This document shows, piece by piece, positions 31,896 through 44,620 of a stretch of DNA of 64,000 nt (position 1 is its first letter; every line of letters starts with the position of its first letter). A program made the position numbers and the translations under genes. Below the pieces are notes generated by a model. The model was not told the origin of the DNA, made no database searches, and saw only the letters and a program-made list of their open reading frames with translations. The stretch comes from Prunus persica. Its lineage: Eukaryota; Streptophyta; Magnoliopsida; Rosales; Rosaceae. The stretch spans positions 10,414,505-10,478,504 of the forward strand of contig NC_034014.1 of NCBI RefSeq assembly GCF_000346465.2, in the 5' to 3' direction.

Positions 31896-34800
31896 GATTG
31901 GAAGGGAAGAAAGGGTCTTTGAGCAATGAGCAATGTGGGACGTGAGAATCATTAACTGAAATAAATATGTCCTTTTTTTATTTGGGTTTTTTGTGACTGG
32001 TTTTGGTGGCGTTGAACAAGAAAAGCAAGCAGCAGAGACAGAGAGAGGAAGAGAGTTGTATTTCGGTTTGAAGACATAAACCGAATAAATACGGTGGGGC
32101 CGAACATTAATTAATGTAATTAATGATAATTAATTCAACTTTAGAGTATTAATTTCTACAGGTGGGTTTTAATTGACTCTCACCACACCGTTTTGCTTCT
32201 ATCTAGTGGTGTAGTGGGATTGGCCGGCTGCAGGTATTTGGGTTTTGAGATGGACGGCTTAAGTAATTCCTCCTTGAGAGGTGACGTGGACGTGTTGATA
32301 AGGAGGAACTCTTGTTTATTTCCGCACTTTGTTGAAATACATCAACTAAATCTCCTCCAATCACCACCACAAATGAATTCAGTAAATTTCAAGAGCTCAT
32401 TTTTGGCTCATTCCGTTCATCGATTGAGATGGCACTCTTTATATATTTTTTTTAAATGCCATTACAAAGAAGAGCTTTTAGGGATCTCAACATTGGCAAT
32501 TTCATAACAAATTGTCACATTTATTCGTTCCAAAATCATCTGTACAAAATATTGAGCAAATCTAAACCCATTTAATCACTCAATTAGATATGAGTGTTAT
32601 TTTATTTTTATTTTTTTAAGCATCGTGTTCATTTGTTATTTTTAGACACAACTAAATATCTAAATGATTTTCAATTTGTCTAATTATTTTGTAAGGATAA
32701 TTTATGAACGAAGAGTTGAAAAGTAGACCGATTCACATCATTGAAGTAAAAATTTGTAGTGTACACAAGGTGTTACTCATATAAAGGGAGAACTCTTAAA
32801 AGGTAAAAATTTCAAAACGCCACAAATTATCTTTAATAAAAAATAAAGATTGCATATGTTGATTAAGTCAGTTGATCAAGTCGGTGTACCTTGCAACCAT
32901 GTTCAACTCCCCTCCCCATGCTTTAGAGTAATTTAGAATATTGATGGGTCAAATAACAAGTATAATAAAGATTGAGAATAAATTATTAAATAAAAATAAA
33001 AGAGTAAAATAATATTATTTCTTATTAAAATTTAAAATTTAAAAAGGAAAAAATAGAATATTATCTCCTATCTTTATAGGACAAGATTAAATTAAAATAC
33101 ACAAATAAAAGAACCTCACCTACTGGAAGCAGTTACTCTCATCAACTCCAAATTATTTCTCTCACCCTCTGTTTGGATGAGGGAAAATAATTCGGAATTT
33201 AGCTAAAAGTCGGGAACTTAAGAGGAGAAATTGACAATTTCCTTATTTAGCAACTTAAGCTTGAAATTTATTAAATGACATGCAGAAAAAATCATGAAAA
33301 TTGGGGAATCAAATTTTCGAGTTTAATTTCTACCAAAATAGGCATCATTTCACAATTTCCATAGTGTCATTTATAAAATTCGACATACATAAATCCAAAC
33401 ATTGAAATCTTCAATTGCCAGTATCTAAATTCCGTCATTTTAGGAATATATGTAATTTTCAATTCCTTCATTCAAACAGACTGTCAATTATTTTATTTGG
33501 GCTTTCACTTCGTCCTATATTTTCTGTTATATTCCTTCATTTCTTGTTTTATATTCAAATATTTAAAAAAAAATCTTTTTACAAATGTCTATATAACAAC
33601 AACAACAACAACAACAACAATAATAATAATAATATGGCCATTAGCACACGCGCGTGCTAGAGAACATAAGAATTTTTGTAGAATATAAAAAAAATAACAA
33701 TAAAAAAAAATTAAGTGAATAAACTAAAGAAGTTATTAGTAGAGTATGTTGGAGTGAGATATTTCAAGGTAGCAAATTTTGGCTCTTCAAATTCTCACAC
33801 GGTCCAGTCTCTTTCTTCTGGTTTGATAAGTTGAACACCAAACCTCACTAAATTTTTGTTTCTACCTCTACCATCACCATGGGTCATTCGCCAAATTTAC
33901 AGAAAATTAGTCAACGAGGGTGGTTTAAGATGTTTGACCAAGAAATATATATATATATATATATATATATTGAAAACATGGACGGCATACATATTTGTAA
34001 AGAAAAACTTCATTCAAATGGTTGTAATTCAACATCACAAAAATGGTACTGCGTAATACATTGTATGAAGAAAAGGTTTTCTTGATATAATTTTAGAAAC
34101 TACGTCACAAACTTTGGCTACGGCCAAGATGAGTTTATATAGGGAGCAAGAAAAATAATGGTATCCTATCAAAGATTATCTTTTTCTTAAAGTCAAAACA
34201 TGGTCATTTAAAGAGAAAAAGCATAATAACTTGCCTAATAAAACTGAAATGATGATGAAATGAAATAATTCAATTAAACAATAATGATAGTCACTTCAAT
34301 TGCATATAGAGTGGTATGGACTTGTAGTATAAAATGCGGTAAAAATAGCCTTGTTGATAATGAAATCTTATTATCAATTTCCTAATTATAGTTTCGTAGC
34401 GTTTTTCTTTCACAATGTTGAAATAGATTCCAACTTAGACTTCCTCCTCCTTTTACTCAAGTTTCAAACCATAATGGGTTTAGTTTTGTGTTTATTAGGC
34501 ATAAAGCCAACCCGCACAGTTTTATGATTCTAGAATAGAGTGGTTTGAGGAATTACAAAATATTATTAAAATCTCAGAGACGGCAACGATTTCAGCGAAT
34601 CAAGCGATTTTAGCACGCACGAAAAGAATTTCAATGCTTGCTTTGTTAGTTGAAAAATCGTAGTATAGTTACAAAAACTGTCTATTCTTTGATGCTTGTA
34701 ATAGATAAGACATTATGTCTGTCGAGTTCATTTTGACGATCAATAAAATTTCCCTCGTATTTTCGAGGTTCTCTCAAAAAACTAATTATAAAAAAACAAA

Positions 34801-35455
34801 ATTCATATAATGTTAGGCAGATGATCTAAATTTAGGCAAGCTAATTATTCAAGTTTGACTTGGGGTTGTTTAATTTAAGAATTACATGTGTCACCATTGA
34901 CCAGCATGCTTTGGCGTGCTTCTTTCCTTTCGTGTGACGTGTGAGTGAAAAATGATTATTATACTCACTTAATGGACAAGATTATTCTTTGTATGGATAT
35001 TTTGGAACAACCCTTTTCTTATCTTTTGGATCCGTAGGTCCCACCCCAGTATCATTCAGCTGTAATGAAACAAAACTTATATTTTCAACGCCAAACGACC
35101 AAGCCCGTTGTTCTACGCTCATGGGCTTGCTACGTCTGAACTCCCGGTTTTTCGGTTTGGGCTTGGAAACTTTCGTCTCTAGGCCCAAAGTTTGGTTCAA
35201 TGAACCTTTGCCACGTCATTGTCCTTTGTGGGGCCAAAGGGAAAAAAAATCAGGTATAGACAGTCGTACTACTCCCTCTTTCGTGCTTCTGATGTAGCCA
35301 AATTGAAAAAGAAGTTGAGATTAATATTAAAAATTTACAAAGAAAATGAAAGGACTTGCTTAGCACTTGTTCAATTTCATTACATTTTGCATTTTGGAAG
35401 CACTGATGTAACAATTTAAGCTTAGCATGAAACCATACAAATAAAAATAAAACTT
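31892..35455. other. RopGAP upstream region and gene-free DNA
   Basis: Apart from the RopGAP promoter zone, no gene is supported. Microsatellites occur at 33596-33634 ((AAC)n then (AAT)n) and 33945-33970 ((TA)n). Short open stretches here lack any family resemblance. Confidence 0.5.
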
Positions 35456-36019
35456 CTAAACTCCAGTAAGAGAAATGTCCATCTTGGACTTATTTTCCTG
35501 ATCAATGACTTCGAGAAAAACCGGATCCACGGTGATGTGACTATCCACGTGGACCTTAAACTTATGATCCCACCACAAAACCCTGGCGGTACCAGCGATA
35601 TCCACGGCAGCGTCAAGCACCATCTCACGCCTCGCCGCGTCAGCGATAAAGCTAGCGGCGTGGTGGGCGAGCTGGAGCCCGTCCAGCCGAGCCGGGAGCT
35701 GAAGCAGCTGGGACGACTTGGCCGGCTGGGAGCCGGCTTCGACATCTGCCGAGCCGAGAAGTGCGCCCTTGTAGAAGATGGACATGGTGGTGGAGGAATA
35801 CTGGATGGGCACCACGTTGGGGTTGGTGACTTGGACGGTGAGGATGAGCTCGGCGTCGAGGAGCGGGAAGTTGAGCTTAAAGGAGGTGAGCTTGATTGAG
35901 ACGACGTCGAAGGTGGGGTCCTTGGGCTTGGAGGATATTAGAGCCGTTGTTGCTAAAGCCGACGCCGCGCCGATTATAGCTGAGCTCCAGCTCCAGTCGA
36001 GCTTTATGCCCATGGCCAT
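35456..36019 (-). CDS. LEA_2 (LEA14-like) family protein, copy 1
   Basis: A single exon encodes 187 residues beginning MAMGIKLDWSW. A hydrophobic N-terminal segment (SAIIGAASALATTALISS, about residues 13-30) could anchor it in a membrane. A LEA_2 (PF03168) beta-sandwich domain follows, with VQVTNPNVVPIQYSSTTMSI as the family's V-x-NPN-x-x-x-I-x-Y signature. The C-terminal half (LPARLDGLQLAHH, WWDHKFKVHVDSHITVDPVF) is shared with copy 2 at 38750-39301. LEA_2 proteins are folded relatives of desiccation proteins and the NDR1/HIN1-like group, and their exact activity is unknown. An intact Met-Ala-Met start lies in a good context; using the second Met is possible. Confidence 0.88.
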   Translation of the reverse strand: MAMGIKLDWSWSSAIIGAASALATTALISSKPKDPTFDVVSIKLTSFKLNFPLLDAELILTVQVTNPNVVPIQYSSTTMSIFYKGALLGSADVEAGSQPAKSSQLLQLPARLDGLQLAHHAASFIADAARREMVLDAAVDIAGTARVLWWDHKFKVHVDSHITVDPVFLEVIDQENKSKMDISLTGV

Positions 36020-36611
36020 GGTGTTTGGACGAATTTACTGAGAAAATGGGGCGGCGGAGTTGAATTTGAGATCTGAGGATTTGAGTTGAGTGTGTGGTTT
36101 TAATGTCGTTTTGGAGTTCAGCTTTGGAAGAGCAGCAACACAAAGCGAACAGGTGGCAGTGGAAGATGACGTGTAGCAGTAATAAGTCCTGATTCTAACT
36201 TGTGTTAGATTTTTTTAGGATAAATTGTCGAATGCTCCCTTCAACTATATTAACTGTTGAAATATCCATCTTGAAATATTTTTTCAGTGAATTTAACCCT
36301 CAGCTATATCAACTGTCTAAATGTGCACATGATTCACTGTTTAATTAAAATTTAATTTTTTTAAATTTAAAATAATTAAATTGTTAAAACTACAAAACTG
36401 AAAAGAGGGAAGTAGCAGAGCTTGACCGACATTGGGGCTTTTGGGGCTGAGAATCTGACATTATCCCTCATATTATTTCTTGTTGGATGACCATTTTTTC
36501 TCTTATTAAAGGTTAAAAGAAGCTGTCTCAGAGCTTCCACAAAGGCTTCATGAAATTCTTATGTCCAACACATTCTGGGTTTCATTGGAGGTGCAGTGGA
36601 CAATGGGTTTC
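36020..36611. other. Upstream region of LEA_2 copy 1
   Basis: The first ~150 bases are the promoter and leader that were copied into the relic at 36612-37370. From about 36220 the sequence (AATGCTCCCTTCAACTATA, CCCTCAGCTATATCAACTG) looks like part of a MITE. No gene is seen. Confidence 0.45.
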
Positions 36612-37370
36612 ATTATAGCTGAGCTCCAGCTCCAGTCGAGCTTTATGCCCATGACCATGGTGTTTGGACGAATTTACTGAGAAAATGGGGCGGCGGAGTG
36701 GAATTTGAGATATGAGGATTTGAGTTGAGTGTAGGGGTGGGCATCGGGACCGGAAAACCGGAACACCGAACCGAACCGGTGAAAAAAAACAGGAAAAAAA
36801 ATCGGTTGACCAAAAAAGTCAACAAACCGGACCGGAACCGGACCGAACCGGTTCCAACCGGTTCCGGTTCCGGTTTTACATCTCTCCGCACCGGACCGGA
36901 CCGAACCGGACCGGTCATATATTTTATATTTATATTTTTACAAAATTTTAAAATCTAATGCCATATTTTAACTTTTATAATCACTAATTTTCCAAGTTCA
37001 ACTTCAAAAAATTTCTAAATGTATGAATTGGATTATTTGTTCATTTTTAAGCTAAAAAAATAAGTTATTTATTATAATTTTTTTATAAAAAAAATTTTTT
37101 TTTTTTTAAAAATTAAAAAATTAAAAAATTAATAATCCGGTTCAAAACCGGAACCGGTCAGAACCGGACCGGAACCGGTTAGAACCGAACCGGCCGGTTT
37201 TTGAAATTTTTTTTGCCTAAACCGGACCGATTAAATAATACCGATTTCGGTTCCGGTTTGAGGTGAGAACCGGACCGAACCGGACCGCGCCCACCCCTAG
37301 TTGAGTGTGTTGTTTTAATGTCGTTTTGGAGTTCAGCTATGGAAGAGCAGCAACACAAAGTGAACAGGTG
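36612..37370 (-). pseudogene. Duplicated 5' end of LEA_2 copy 1, split by a hAT element
   Basis: 36612-36731 plus 37300-37370 is a near-identical copy of 35971-36151. It carries the first ~16 codons of LEA_2 copy 1 and the sequence upstream, then stops. The copy begins at ATTATAGCTGAGCTCCAGC and ends at GTGAACAGGTG. It is non-functional as a gene because the rest of the coding region is absent. A hAT insertion (36732-37299) divides it. Confidence 0.88.
36732..37299. mobile_element. 568-bp non-autonomous hAT element rich in CCGGTT repeats
   Basis: The ends TAGGGGTGGGC and GCCCACCCCTA are inverted repeats. The flanks carry an 8-bp direct duplication GTTGAGTG (36724-36731 and 37300-37307), the hallmark of hAT insertion. 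The undisturbed parental sequence upstream of LEA_2 copy 1 has this octamer once. Both ends are packed with CCGGAACCGG/AACCGG-type repeats, and the core is AT-rich. It has no transposase. Confidence 0.9.
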
Positions 37371-37606
37371 ATGTGCCTTATATGTGCACACCCGCATCCA
37401 TCTAGCACGAGGCCTTTTGGGAGCTCACTGGCTTCGGAGTCGTAGGAACTCCGAAGTTAAGCAAGTTGGTGGCTAGAGCAATTCCAAGATGAGTGACCCA
37501 CTGGGAAGTTGCTCGTGAGCTCCCAGAAACAAAACCGTGAGGGCAGAGAGGGGGGCCCAAAGCGGACAATATCGTGCTACAGCGGAGTCGATCCCGGGGT
37601 GTGACA
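37371..37606 (+). mobile_element. Cassandra-type TRIM LTR with 5S rRNA-like core
   Basis: The core ACTCCGAAGTTAAGCAAGTT, then GATGAGTGACCCACTGGGAA and GTTGCTCGTGAG is 5S rRNA-like with the internal promoter region. It is followed by CAGAAACAAAACCGTGAGGG, GCGGACAATATCGTGCTAC and a GGGGTGTGACA end. That order is characteristic of Cassandra LTRs, the short non-coding plant retrotransposons that carry a 5S promoter (from memory). Only one LTR is present and no target duplication was found, so it is a solo or truncated copy. Confidence 0.8.
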
Positions 37607-37761
37607 ATTTATTTATTTATTTTTAGTTTAAAATATTAGGCAATATATGTTTAATTATTTTTTTCCTCAAAACCTTCCCTAGGCCACAGCCCAGGGCTAG
37701 TTCCGCCCTTGGTGGTTGGGGGTGGGTCTTTGTGATTCAGCCACCGAATGAGTAGGGGTAA

Positions 37762-38175
37762 GAGCAAGTCCAGTGCTGTTGGTTTGCCTGGGTAGCAAGC
37801 GGCCTAGGCCCATCTTTTGGGCGCCAGCGCACAAAGGCAAGACTAGACAATTGATGGAGGCCATAAACCTGGGCAGGCCCAAAGATAAATCTTGCCTGGG
37901 GTTGCTGACGTCATTGACGATGTTAGCAACTTAAAAAAAAAAAAATTAAAAAATAGAAAAAAAAATACCAAAAATTTTAGAATTTTTATATATATAAATA
38001 CCTAGTCCTATTTTTCACTTCTCATGCCAAACATAATGGTTTAAATATAAAAAATATAAAATAAAATAAAATAAATAGTAAATTCCCTTGCTCTTGCTAT
38101 TTGGGGATTCAAGTGAATAGTGGCAGCCCTTGCCTTATCTTTGCCTTTCCTTAACCTTTTGGGATGGACTTACTC
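37762..38175. mobile_element. 414-bp PIF/Harbinger MITE, TSD TAA
   Basis: The ends GAGCAAGTCCA and TGGACTTACTC are inverted repeats with one mismatch, flanked by TAA at 37759-37761 and 38176-38178. The interior near the right end (GTGAATAGTGGCAGCCCTTGCC) resembles the right end of the larger Harbinger element at 53107-57174. It encodes no protein. Confidence 0.75.
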
Positions 38176-38178
38176 TAA

Positions 38179-38749
38179 AGGGCGTGAAGGGTTGGAGGTG
38201 GAGTGAACGTGCTGAATGGAATTTTAGTTTTTGTTAATTTATTTTTATTTCTTATGTTTATTTTTATTTCTCACTCTCATACTTCAATATTAGGTTTTGG
38301 CCTTGACATTATAGTAAAAATAGTTGAAAATTAAAATATTATATGACTTAATTTTTTTAATTAAAAAAATCTGATCTTAATCTAAGTATACACTAAACTC
38401 ACGACAAGTCTTATCATACTTAAACCAAGTGCATTGAATTAATTTTGACTTAACCAAATTACCAAATTAGTGCGGATGAACAAGCAACCTTCTCTCGGTC
38501 TATGTTCTGTTTCAACTTTTGAATTCAAGACCTTAGTAAGCTCTTGGATTTATATTGCGTTGCATAGCTTTCGAATCCGGACTTATTACACGCTAACATG
38601 TAAATGAAATACTAAAGTGACACAAATAATAGTTTGGATTCCAAATTGGGAACCAACTACAGCACACAACAAAGCCAGCAAGAAGCCAAAATACCTTTAG
38701 AAAGAAAATTAAAAACACTTATAATTTCTAAAAAACATGGGAACTCAAC
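38179..38749. other. Spacer downstream of LEA_2 copy 2
   Basis: AT-rich DNA with no supported gene or bounded repeat. Confidence 0.4.
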
Positions 38750-39301
38750 TCAAGCAAGAAAAATCTCCATCTCCAACTTATTTTCCTGATCAATGACGTC
38801 AAGAAAAACTGGATCGACGGTCACGCGACTATCCACGTGAACCTTAAACTTGTGATCCCACCACAAAATCCTCGCCGCCCCAGCAATATCCACAGCCGCG
38901 TCGAGCACCATCTCCCGCTTCGCCACGTCAGCAACAAAGGTAGCGGCGTGGTGGGCCAGCTGGAGCCCGTCGAGCCGCGCAGGCAGGCGGAGCAGCTGGC
39001 ATGACTTGGGCGGCTGAGAGCCGGCTTGAACTTCGGCCGAGCCCAGAAGCGAGCCGTTGTAGAAGATGGACATGGAGGTGGAGGAGTAGTGGACGGCTGT
39101 GATGTTGGGGTTGGTGACGTGGACGTTGAGGATGAGGTCGGTGTCGAGAACTGGGAGGTTGAGCTTGAAGGAGGTGAGATTGATGGAGATGAGGTGGAAG
39201 GTTGGGTCCTTGGGCTTCGACGACAACAGCGCTGTCGTCGCTAAAGCCGACGCCGCTCCGATAATTGCTGAGGTCCAGCTCCATTTGACCTTTTTGCCCA
39301 T
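38750..39301 (-). CDS. LEA_2 (LEA14-like) family protein, copy 2
   Basis: A single exon encodes 183 residues starting MGKKVKWSWTSAIIGAASAL. It is the tandem paralogue of 35456-36019, with the same hydrophobic N-terminal segment, VHVTNPNITAVHYSSTSMSI in the LEA_2 core, and WWDHKFKVHVDSRVTVDPVF near the C-terminus. It lacks the last few residues of copy 1 and has a basic GKKVK start in place of AMGIK. The two genes are same-strand neighbours about 2.7 kb apart. The gap between them was enlarged by a relic of copy 1, a hAT element, a Cassandra LTR and a Harbinger MITE. The protein may sit at a membrane; its activity is unknown. Confidence 0.87.
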   Translation of the reverse strand: MGKKVKWSWTSAIIGAASALATTALLSSKPKDPTFHLISINLTSFKLNLPVLDTDLILNVHVTNPNITAVHYSSTSMSIFYNGSLLGSAEVQAGSQPPKSCQLLRLPARLDGLQLAHHAATFVADVAKREMVLDAAVDIAGAARILWWDHKFKVHVDSRVTVDPVFLDVIDQENKLEMEIFLA

Positions 39302-40892
39302 GATATTTTGGAAAATTTACCACTCTATTCGGAGCTCGGACCGAGACAGCTGAGATTGAGGGTTTGAGCTGAAGCGACTGTCGTTTTTCGAGTCTAATTT
39401 CGGGATGTGGGATGTTGTTGAAAGGCCAAGACAAAGTGGACAGATGGCAGTAGGAGATCGCATATAGGACAATGAGTAATGTTTCGTTTTTTTTTATTTT
39501 TTTGGCGAAAGGTAATGTTTCGTTTTTCATTGGGTTGTATTTGCGGCCACTCCAAAATTTTATGTTACACAATAATGTCATGGGAAATAATTATTGTGTG
39601 TCCTTTTTTTATATTTAATTTTATAGGAATTTTAGGATTGTATTCATAATTCAGTTTAAAAAGTCACTAGTCACAAAGGACTAATACAACTAATCATAAA
39701 TGGCCATTACAATAACAGAGCGATCTAACATCAAATTTAAGACAATCTGATGTGTCTCCACTAATGATCACACATGATCGAAGAAACTCTGGCATAGACA
39801 TCTCAATTAATATTGCAAACTCAGAATAATAAAAAAGACATAAAACTTGAAAAAACAAGCATAACAATACAAATAAAACTCTCACAAATGAGAGATGAAA
39901 AGTTCTCACAAAGAAGAGATGAAAAGCTCTTACAAAAGGAGATGTGAAAACTACACAGAGAACCCAAAGAGTCTCTGTGACTTATTCGGAACAGAAACAA
40001 AACCCCAAAAAGGATGATGGTGGAGATCCGATGCTGAAACGCAGGTAGAGATCCGACACCGAGACACAGCTGCTTGTGATGGTTGGAGGAAAATCTTAAC
40101 AAAACAAAGACAAATAGGGAAAACCTTTTGTCTTTGACTAAGGGGAGAAGAGAGGGAGGAAGAGAAGAGTGGAGAGGGGAGGAAGAACTATGGCTTCCCC
40201 CCCCTCAAAATGAAAATGGCTCTAGGAGGGTTTTTTCGGAAGAGACGGGACTAGGGTTTGGGAGAGAGGGTTTTATTCATTGGGTGTGTGGAGGTTTTGA
40301 AGACTTACATTAGCTTATTTTTAACCTTTTAATTCAACAACGTTGTTAAGTGTAATTTTGACATGATTTACTTAATACGTGTAATTTGCAAGTAATTGTA
40401 TGCATATTATCTTAAATCTTATACACAATTTCTCCTAAGTTACCCTAAATTAATCTCTCCAAACTAAGATAAAGATGCAAATCATGAAGAAAACAACAAA
40501 TCAGCAGACATTTTAGATGATTCAGCTCATGCAAAGAAAAAAGAGTTCACAGATACAAAAACACAAAAGAAAATCCCCCCCGTCATGAAAGTCCACATTG
40601 TAATAATTAAATAAATCAAGGATCAGCTGATCCAAGATTTTAAGCATTAGAAAAACGCTACCCCTTGACCTTGCCCATTTTCTAATTCTCATAATCTAAT
40701 ATTAGAAAATTCTTTGGCTGTTCTTTGAGATGTATTTTACACAGTCCACTATACAATGTATATATATTGTTACATGACAGCACGTTTAGAGAGGCAACTT
40801 AGAACAGCTTGTCAGTGGAGAAGAAGATGTGCAAACCATACCACTTGTAATAGTACCAAACCACGTTTCCCATCGAGAGCTTCCTTCTTTCC
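39302..40892. other. Intergenic DNA between LEA_2 copy 2 and the peroxidase gene
   Basis: The part next to 39302 is the LEA_2 promoter. Around 39880-39940 a short tandem repeat (CTCACAAATGAGAGATGAAAA and variants) occurs, and 40140-40290 is purine-rich. No gene is supported, although the stretch 39660-40320 looks repeat-derived. Confidence 0.4.
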
Positions 40893-40899
40893 TATAAAT
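40893..40899 (+). promoter_or_regulatory. TATA box of the peroxidase gene
   Basis: TATAAAT lies 76 bases before the start codon, in the sequence CCTATAAATGG. Confidence 0.6.
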
Positions 40900-40974
40900 G
40901 GAAAAGATGTGCTTTGTTGTTCCATGCATATACTGTTCATCAATTAGTGCCTCTGAACTTAAGTTAAGATCAAG

Positions 40975-42447
<1,473 letters not shown>

Positions 42448-43214
42448 GGAGATATATCATATTTCCGTTTGGTTGTTTTGTTGTTTTTTATTTTGATCTG
42501 TTCTGTCTTCATGTTTTGGTTCTATGCTTTCACTTGCTTTGCAATTGTCACTTATCCCTTCAGTTACATTTTGTGGACAACTTCTAGCTTTAGCTAGCCT
42601 TGTGTATCAAGACAGAGATTGTCTCCTTAGTTTTGGCATAAAACAAGTTTGATGTTAAGCTGGAACAGGCATAACTTAACCTTTCATATTGTTGTCAAGA
42701 ACTAGGACATGCGCTCGAAGATGTATCCGGCCTACTTTCTTGAAAAAATGTACACAGCAGAGAGAGGTGTGAAACCAGACCATATGCTCAACTGAATGGA
42801 CGAAGATCCAACAAAGTTGGAGGTCTAATCATATACTTCTATTCTATTCATTTTAATGTCTAGTGCCGATGAAGATGAGAATAAGTTAAAACCTTCTTGG
42901 TATTTTATTCGCGAGAAGAAACAAACAAATTAACAAATAAACAGAACAAGGTCCAAGCATATACTTCTATTCTAATATTACATCTTAATATTTAATGTTG
43001 ATCAGTTGATGAAGATAAGCAAAAGTTGTAATATTTGTTGGTTTCGTTTTCAAGAAATATAACAAATAAACAGCTATAAAATGGCAACTAAAACAAGGAA
43101 ACATTACATAGTAATCTTCATCTCCAGTTCACATCTGCTGCTAGGCCTGCAGGAATACATTAATATATCCGAACTTGCCTTAAGGTTTCTTTAGATTTCA
43201 CATAACCCTCACCC
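42448..43214. other. Spacer between the peroxidase and the first germin-like gene
   Basis: Sequence near 42650-42720 (GGCATAACTTAACCTTTCATATTGTTGTCAAGAAC) has counterparts near 49950-50000 and 57650-57690, showing that this spacer belongs to the duplicated unit. The germin-like promoter block AGGCCTGCA is at 43143-43151. Confidence 0.6.
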
Positions 43215-43222
43215 TATAAATA
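43215..43222 (+). promoter_or_regulatory. TATA box of germin-like gene 1
   Basis: TATAAATA sits 93 bases before the start codon and 64 bases after the conserved AGGCCTGCA block. Confidence 0.65.
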
Positions 43223-43314
43223 TTGTCCTTGTAGAAGCATAAACATCTCATAACCTACCAATTTTTATCGCAATACCTAGCACAATTCTACTTATTCATC
43301 AAGTTTTTCCAACC

Positions 43315-43944
43315 ATGGCCTCAAGGACTTCTAACCTCAAATTCTTCTCACTACTAATCTGTTCGATTGCCATTGTTCAGATGGCGACCGCTGGAGACCC
43401 GGACATTATTACTGACTTCATTGCTCCTCCAAATGGAACAGTAGATGGAAACTTCTTCACATACACTGGCTTTCGTGTTCTTGTTGGAGGAGGCCCTCCT
43501 CCCACAGCTTTCACGGTGTTGAAGGCAACCCTGGCAGAGTTCCCTGCTCTTAATGGGCAGAGTGTTTCTTATGCCGTCCTTCAATTCCCATCCGGCACTA
43601 CTAACCCACCGCACACTCATCCTCGCTCCGCTGAACTCCTTTTCCTTGTTGATGGTACCCTTGAAGTCGGTTTTGTTGACACGAAAAACAACCTCTTTAC
43701 CCAGACTCTGCAAGCAGGTGATCTGTTTGTGTTTCCTAAGGGACTTGCCCACTTCCAGTACAATGCTGATTCACAAAACCCAGCTCTAGCAATTTCAGCC
43801 TTCGGAAGTGCAAATGCAGGAACAGTATCAATCCCCAGCACCTTGTTCACCACCGGCATTGACGACAATGTCTTGGCTATCTCCTTCAAGACAGATGTAG
43901 CCACCATTCAAAAGCTCAAGGCTGGTCTTGCTCCCAAACCATAA
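43315..43944 (+). CDS. Germin-like protein 1 of 6 (GLP9-like, 209 aa)
   Basis: This is an apoplastic cupin protein; relatives include superoxide dismutases, oxalate oxidases and enzymes of unknown activity. It is intronless with a start in a good context (ACCATGGCC). A signal peptide covers about residues 1-26. The single cupin domain has metal ligands His100, His102 and Glu107 in PPHTHPRSAE and His146 in GDLFVFPKGLAHFQYN, all present. An N-glycosylation site lies at Asn40 (NGT). The two N-terminal cysteines that form the usual germin disulfide are absent: the mature start is GDPDIITDF, not DFCVAD-C. This matches the GLP9 type from memory. It belongs to the 209-residue subgroup with genes 2 and 3 (GGGPP plus one extra residue). 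Substrate is unknown. Confidence 0.93.
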   Translation: MASRTSNLKFFSLLICSIAIVQMATAGDPDIITDFIAPPNGTVDGNFFTYTGFRVLVGGGPPPTAFTVLKATLAEFPALNGQSVSYAVLQFPSGTTNPPHTHPRSAELLFLVDGTLEVGFVDTKNNLFTQTLQAGDLFVFPKGLAHFQYNADSQNPALAISAFGSANAGTVSIPSTLFTTGIDDNVLAISFKTDVATIQKLKAGLAPKP

Positions 43945-44620
43945 AACATCACAGAATTAATGAGCAGTAGTTTAATGTCTTTGTTGCTCTTTTTGTTGTT
44001 GTTTTATTTGCTTTGAATAAGCACCCAAAACCATAAGGTGTTGAAAGTTCTGTATTGCATTTTTTGTCACAATTCATTTATTGCCAACTATGTGAGCACA
44101 CTTCCCTCTAATATTTGTTGTTAATTTGAGAAGAAAGCTCACTTTTCTTTATGCCTGTTGAACACAATTTTCATATAGAAAATCATGCGGTAACTTTTTG
44201 TAATTTTACACTCTGGTATAAAATTAAAAAGGAGGAGGAAGCTAGGCAGAGATTATTACCTTAAATTCTTAAATACAAGAAACGTACGTATACAATGCCA
44301 CTTTCACATTCTCCACATCCCCTGCTAGTCACCAAAGTATCTATGAAATATTTCGTCACCGAAAGTGGAAAAATTGCCATGAAAGATCTTCGGAAACTTG
44401 TAAAAATGTTGTTAAATGGTTTTTACAAGGAGAATTTTGTCCCTAGAAATATTAGTTTATGAAAAAAACCATTTGAGAAATTTCATCAAAACTATTGCCA
44501 TAACTACTTCTCTCCACTTCTACTGTGCAACCAAAATTAGTGGGTAATGTCATTTTTTTTAATCATCATCACTAGACATATAATCGTATAAAGTCAATAT
44601 TGTGTCGATGCAAGTATTGA
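43945..44620. other. Downstream region of germin-like gene 1
   Basis: It carries the 3' untranslated region and spacer. No second gene is seen before the solo LTR boundary. Confidence 0.5.

Noticed and set aside
34982..35297. Short open frames downstream of LEA_2 copy 1
   Set aside because: No conserved domain or gene structure; probably chance frames in spacer DNA.
37420..37540. Possible 5S rRNA gene
   Set aside because: The 5S-like core is diverged, and is followed by the Cassandra-type LTR tail and a TGTGACA end, so it is a retrotransposon LTR rather than an rRNA gene.
43354..43907. Antisense open frames across the germin-like genes (also in the other five copies)
   Set aside because: They mirror the coding strand of conserved cupin genes and lack independent start context or similarity.
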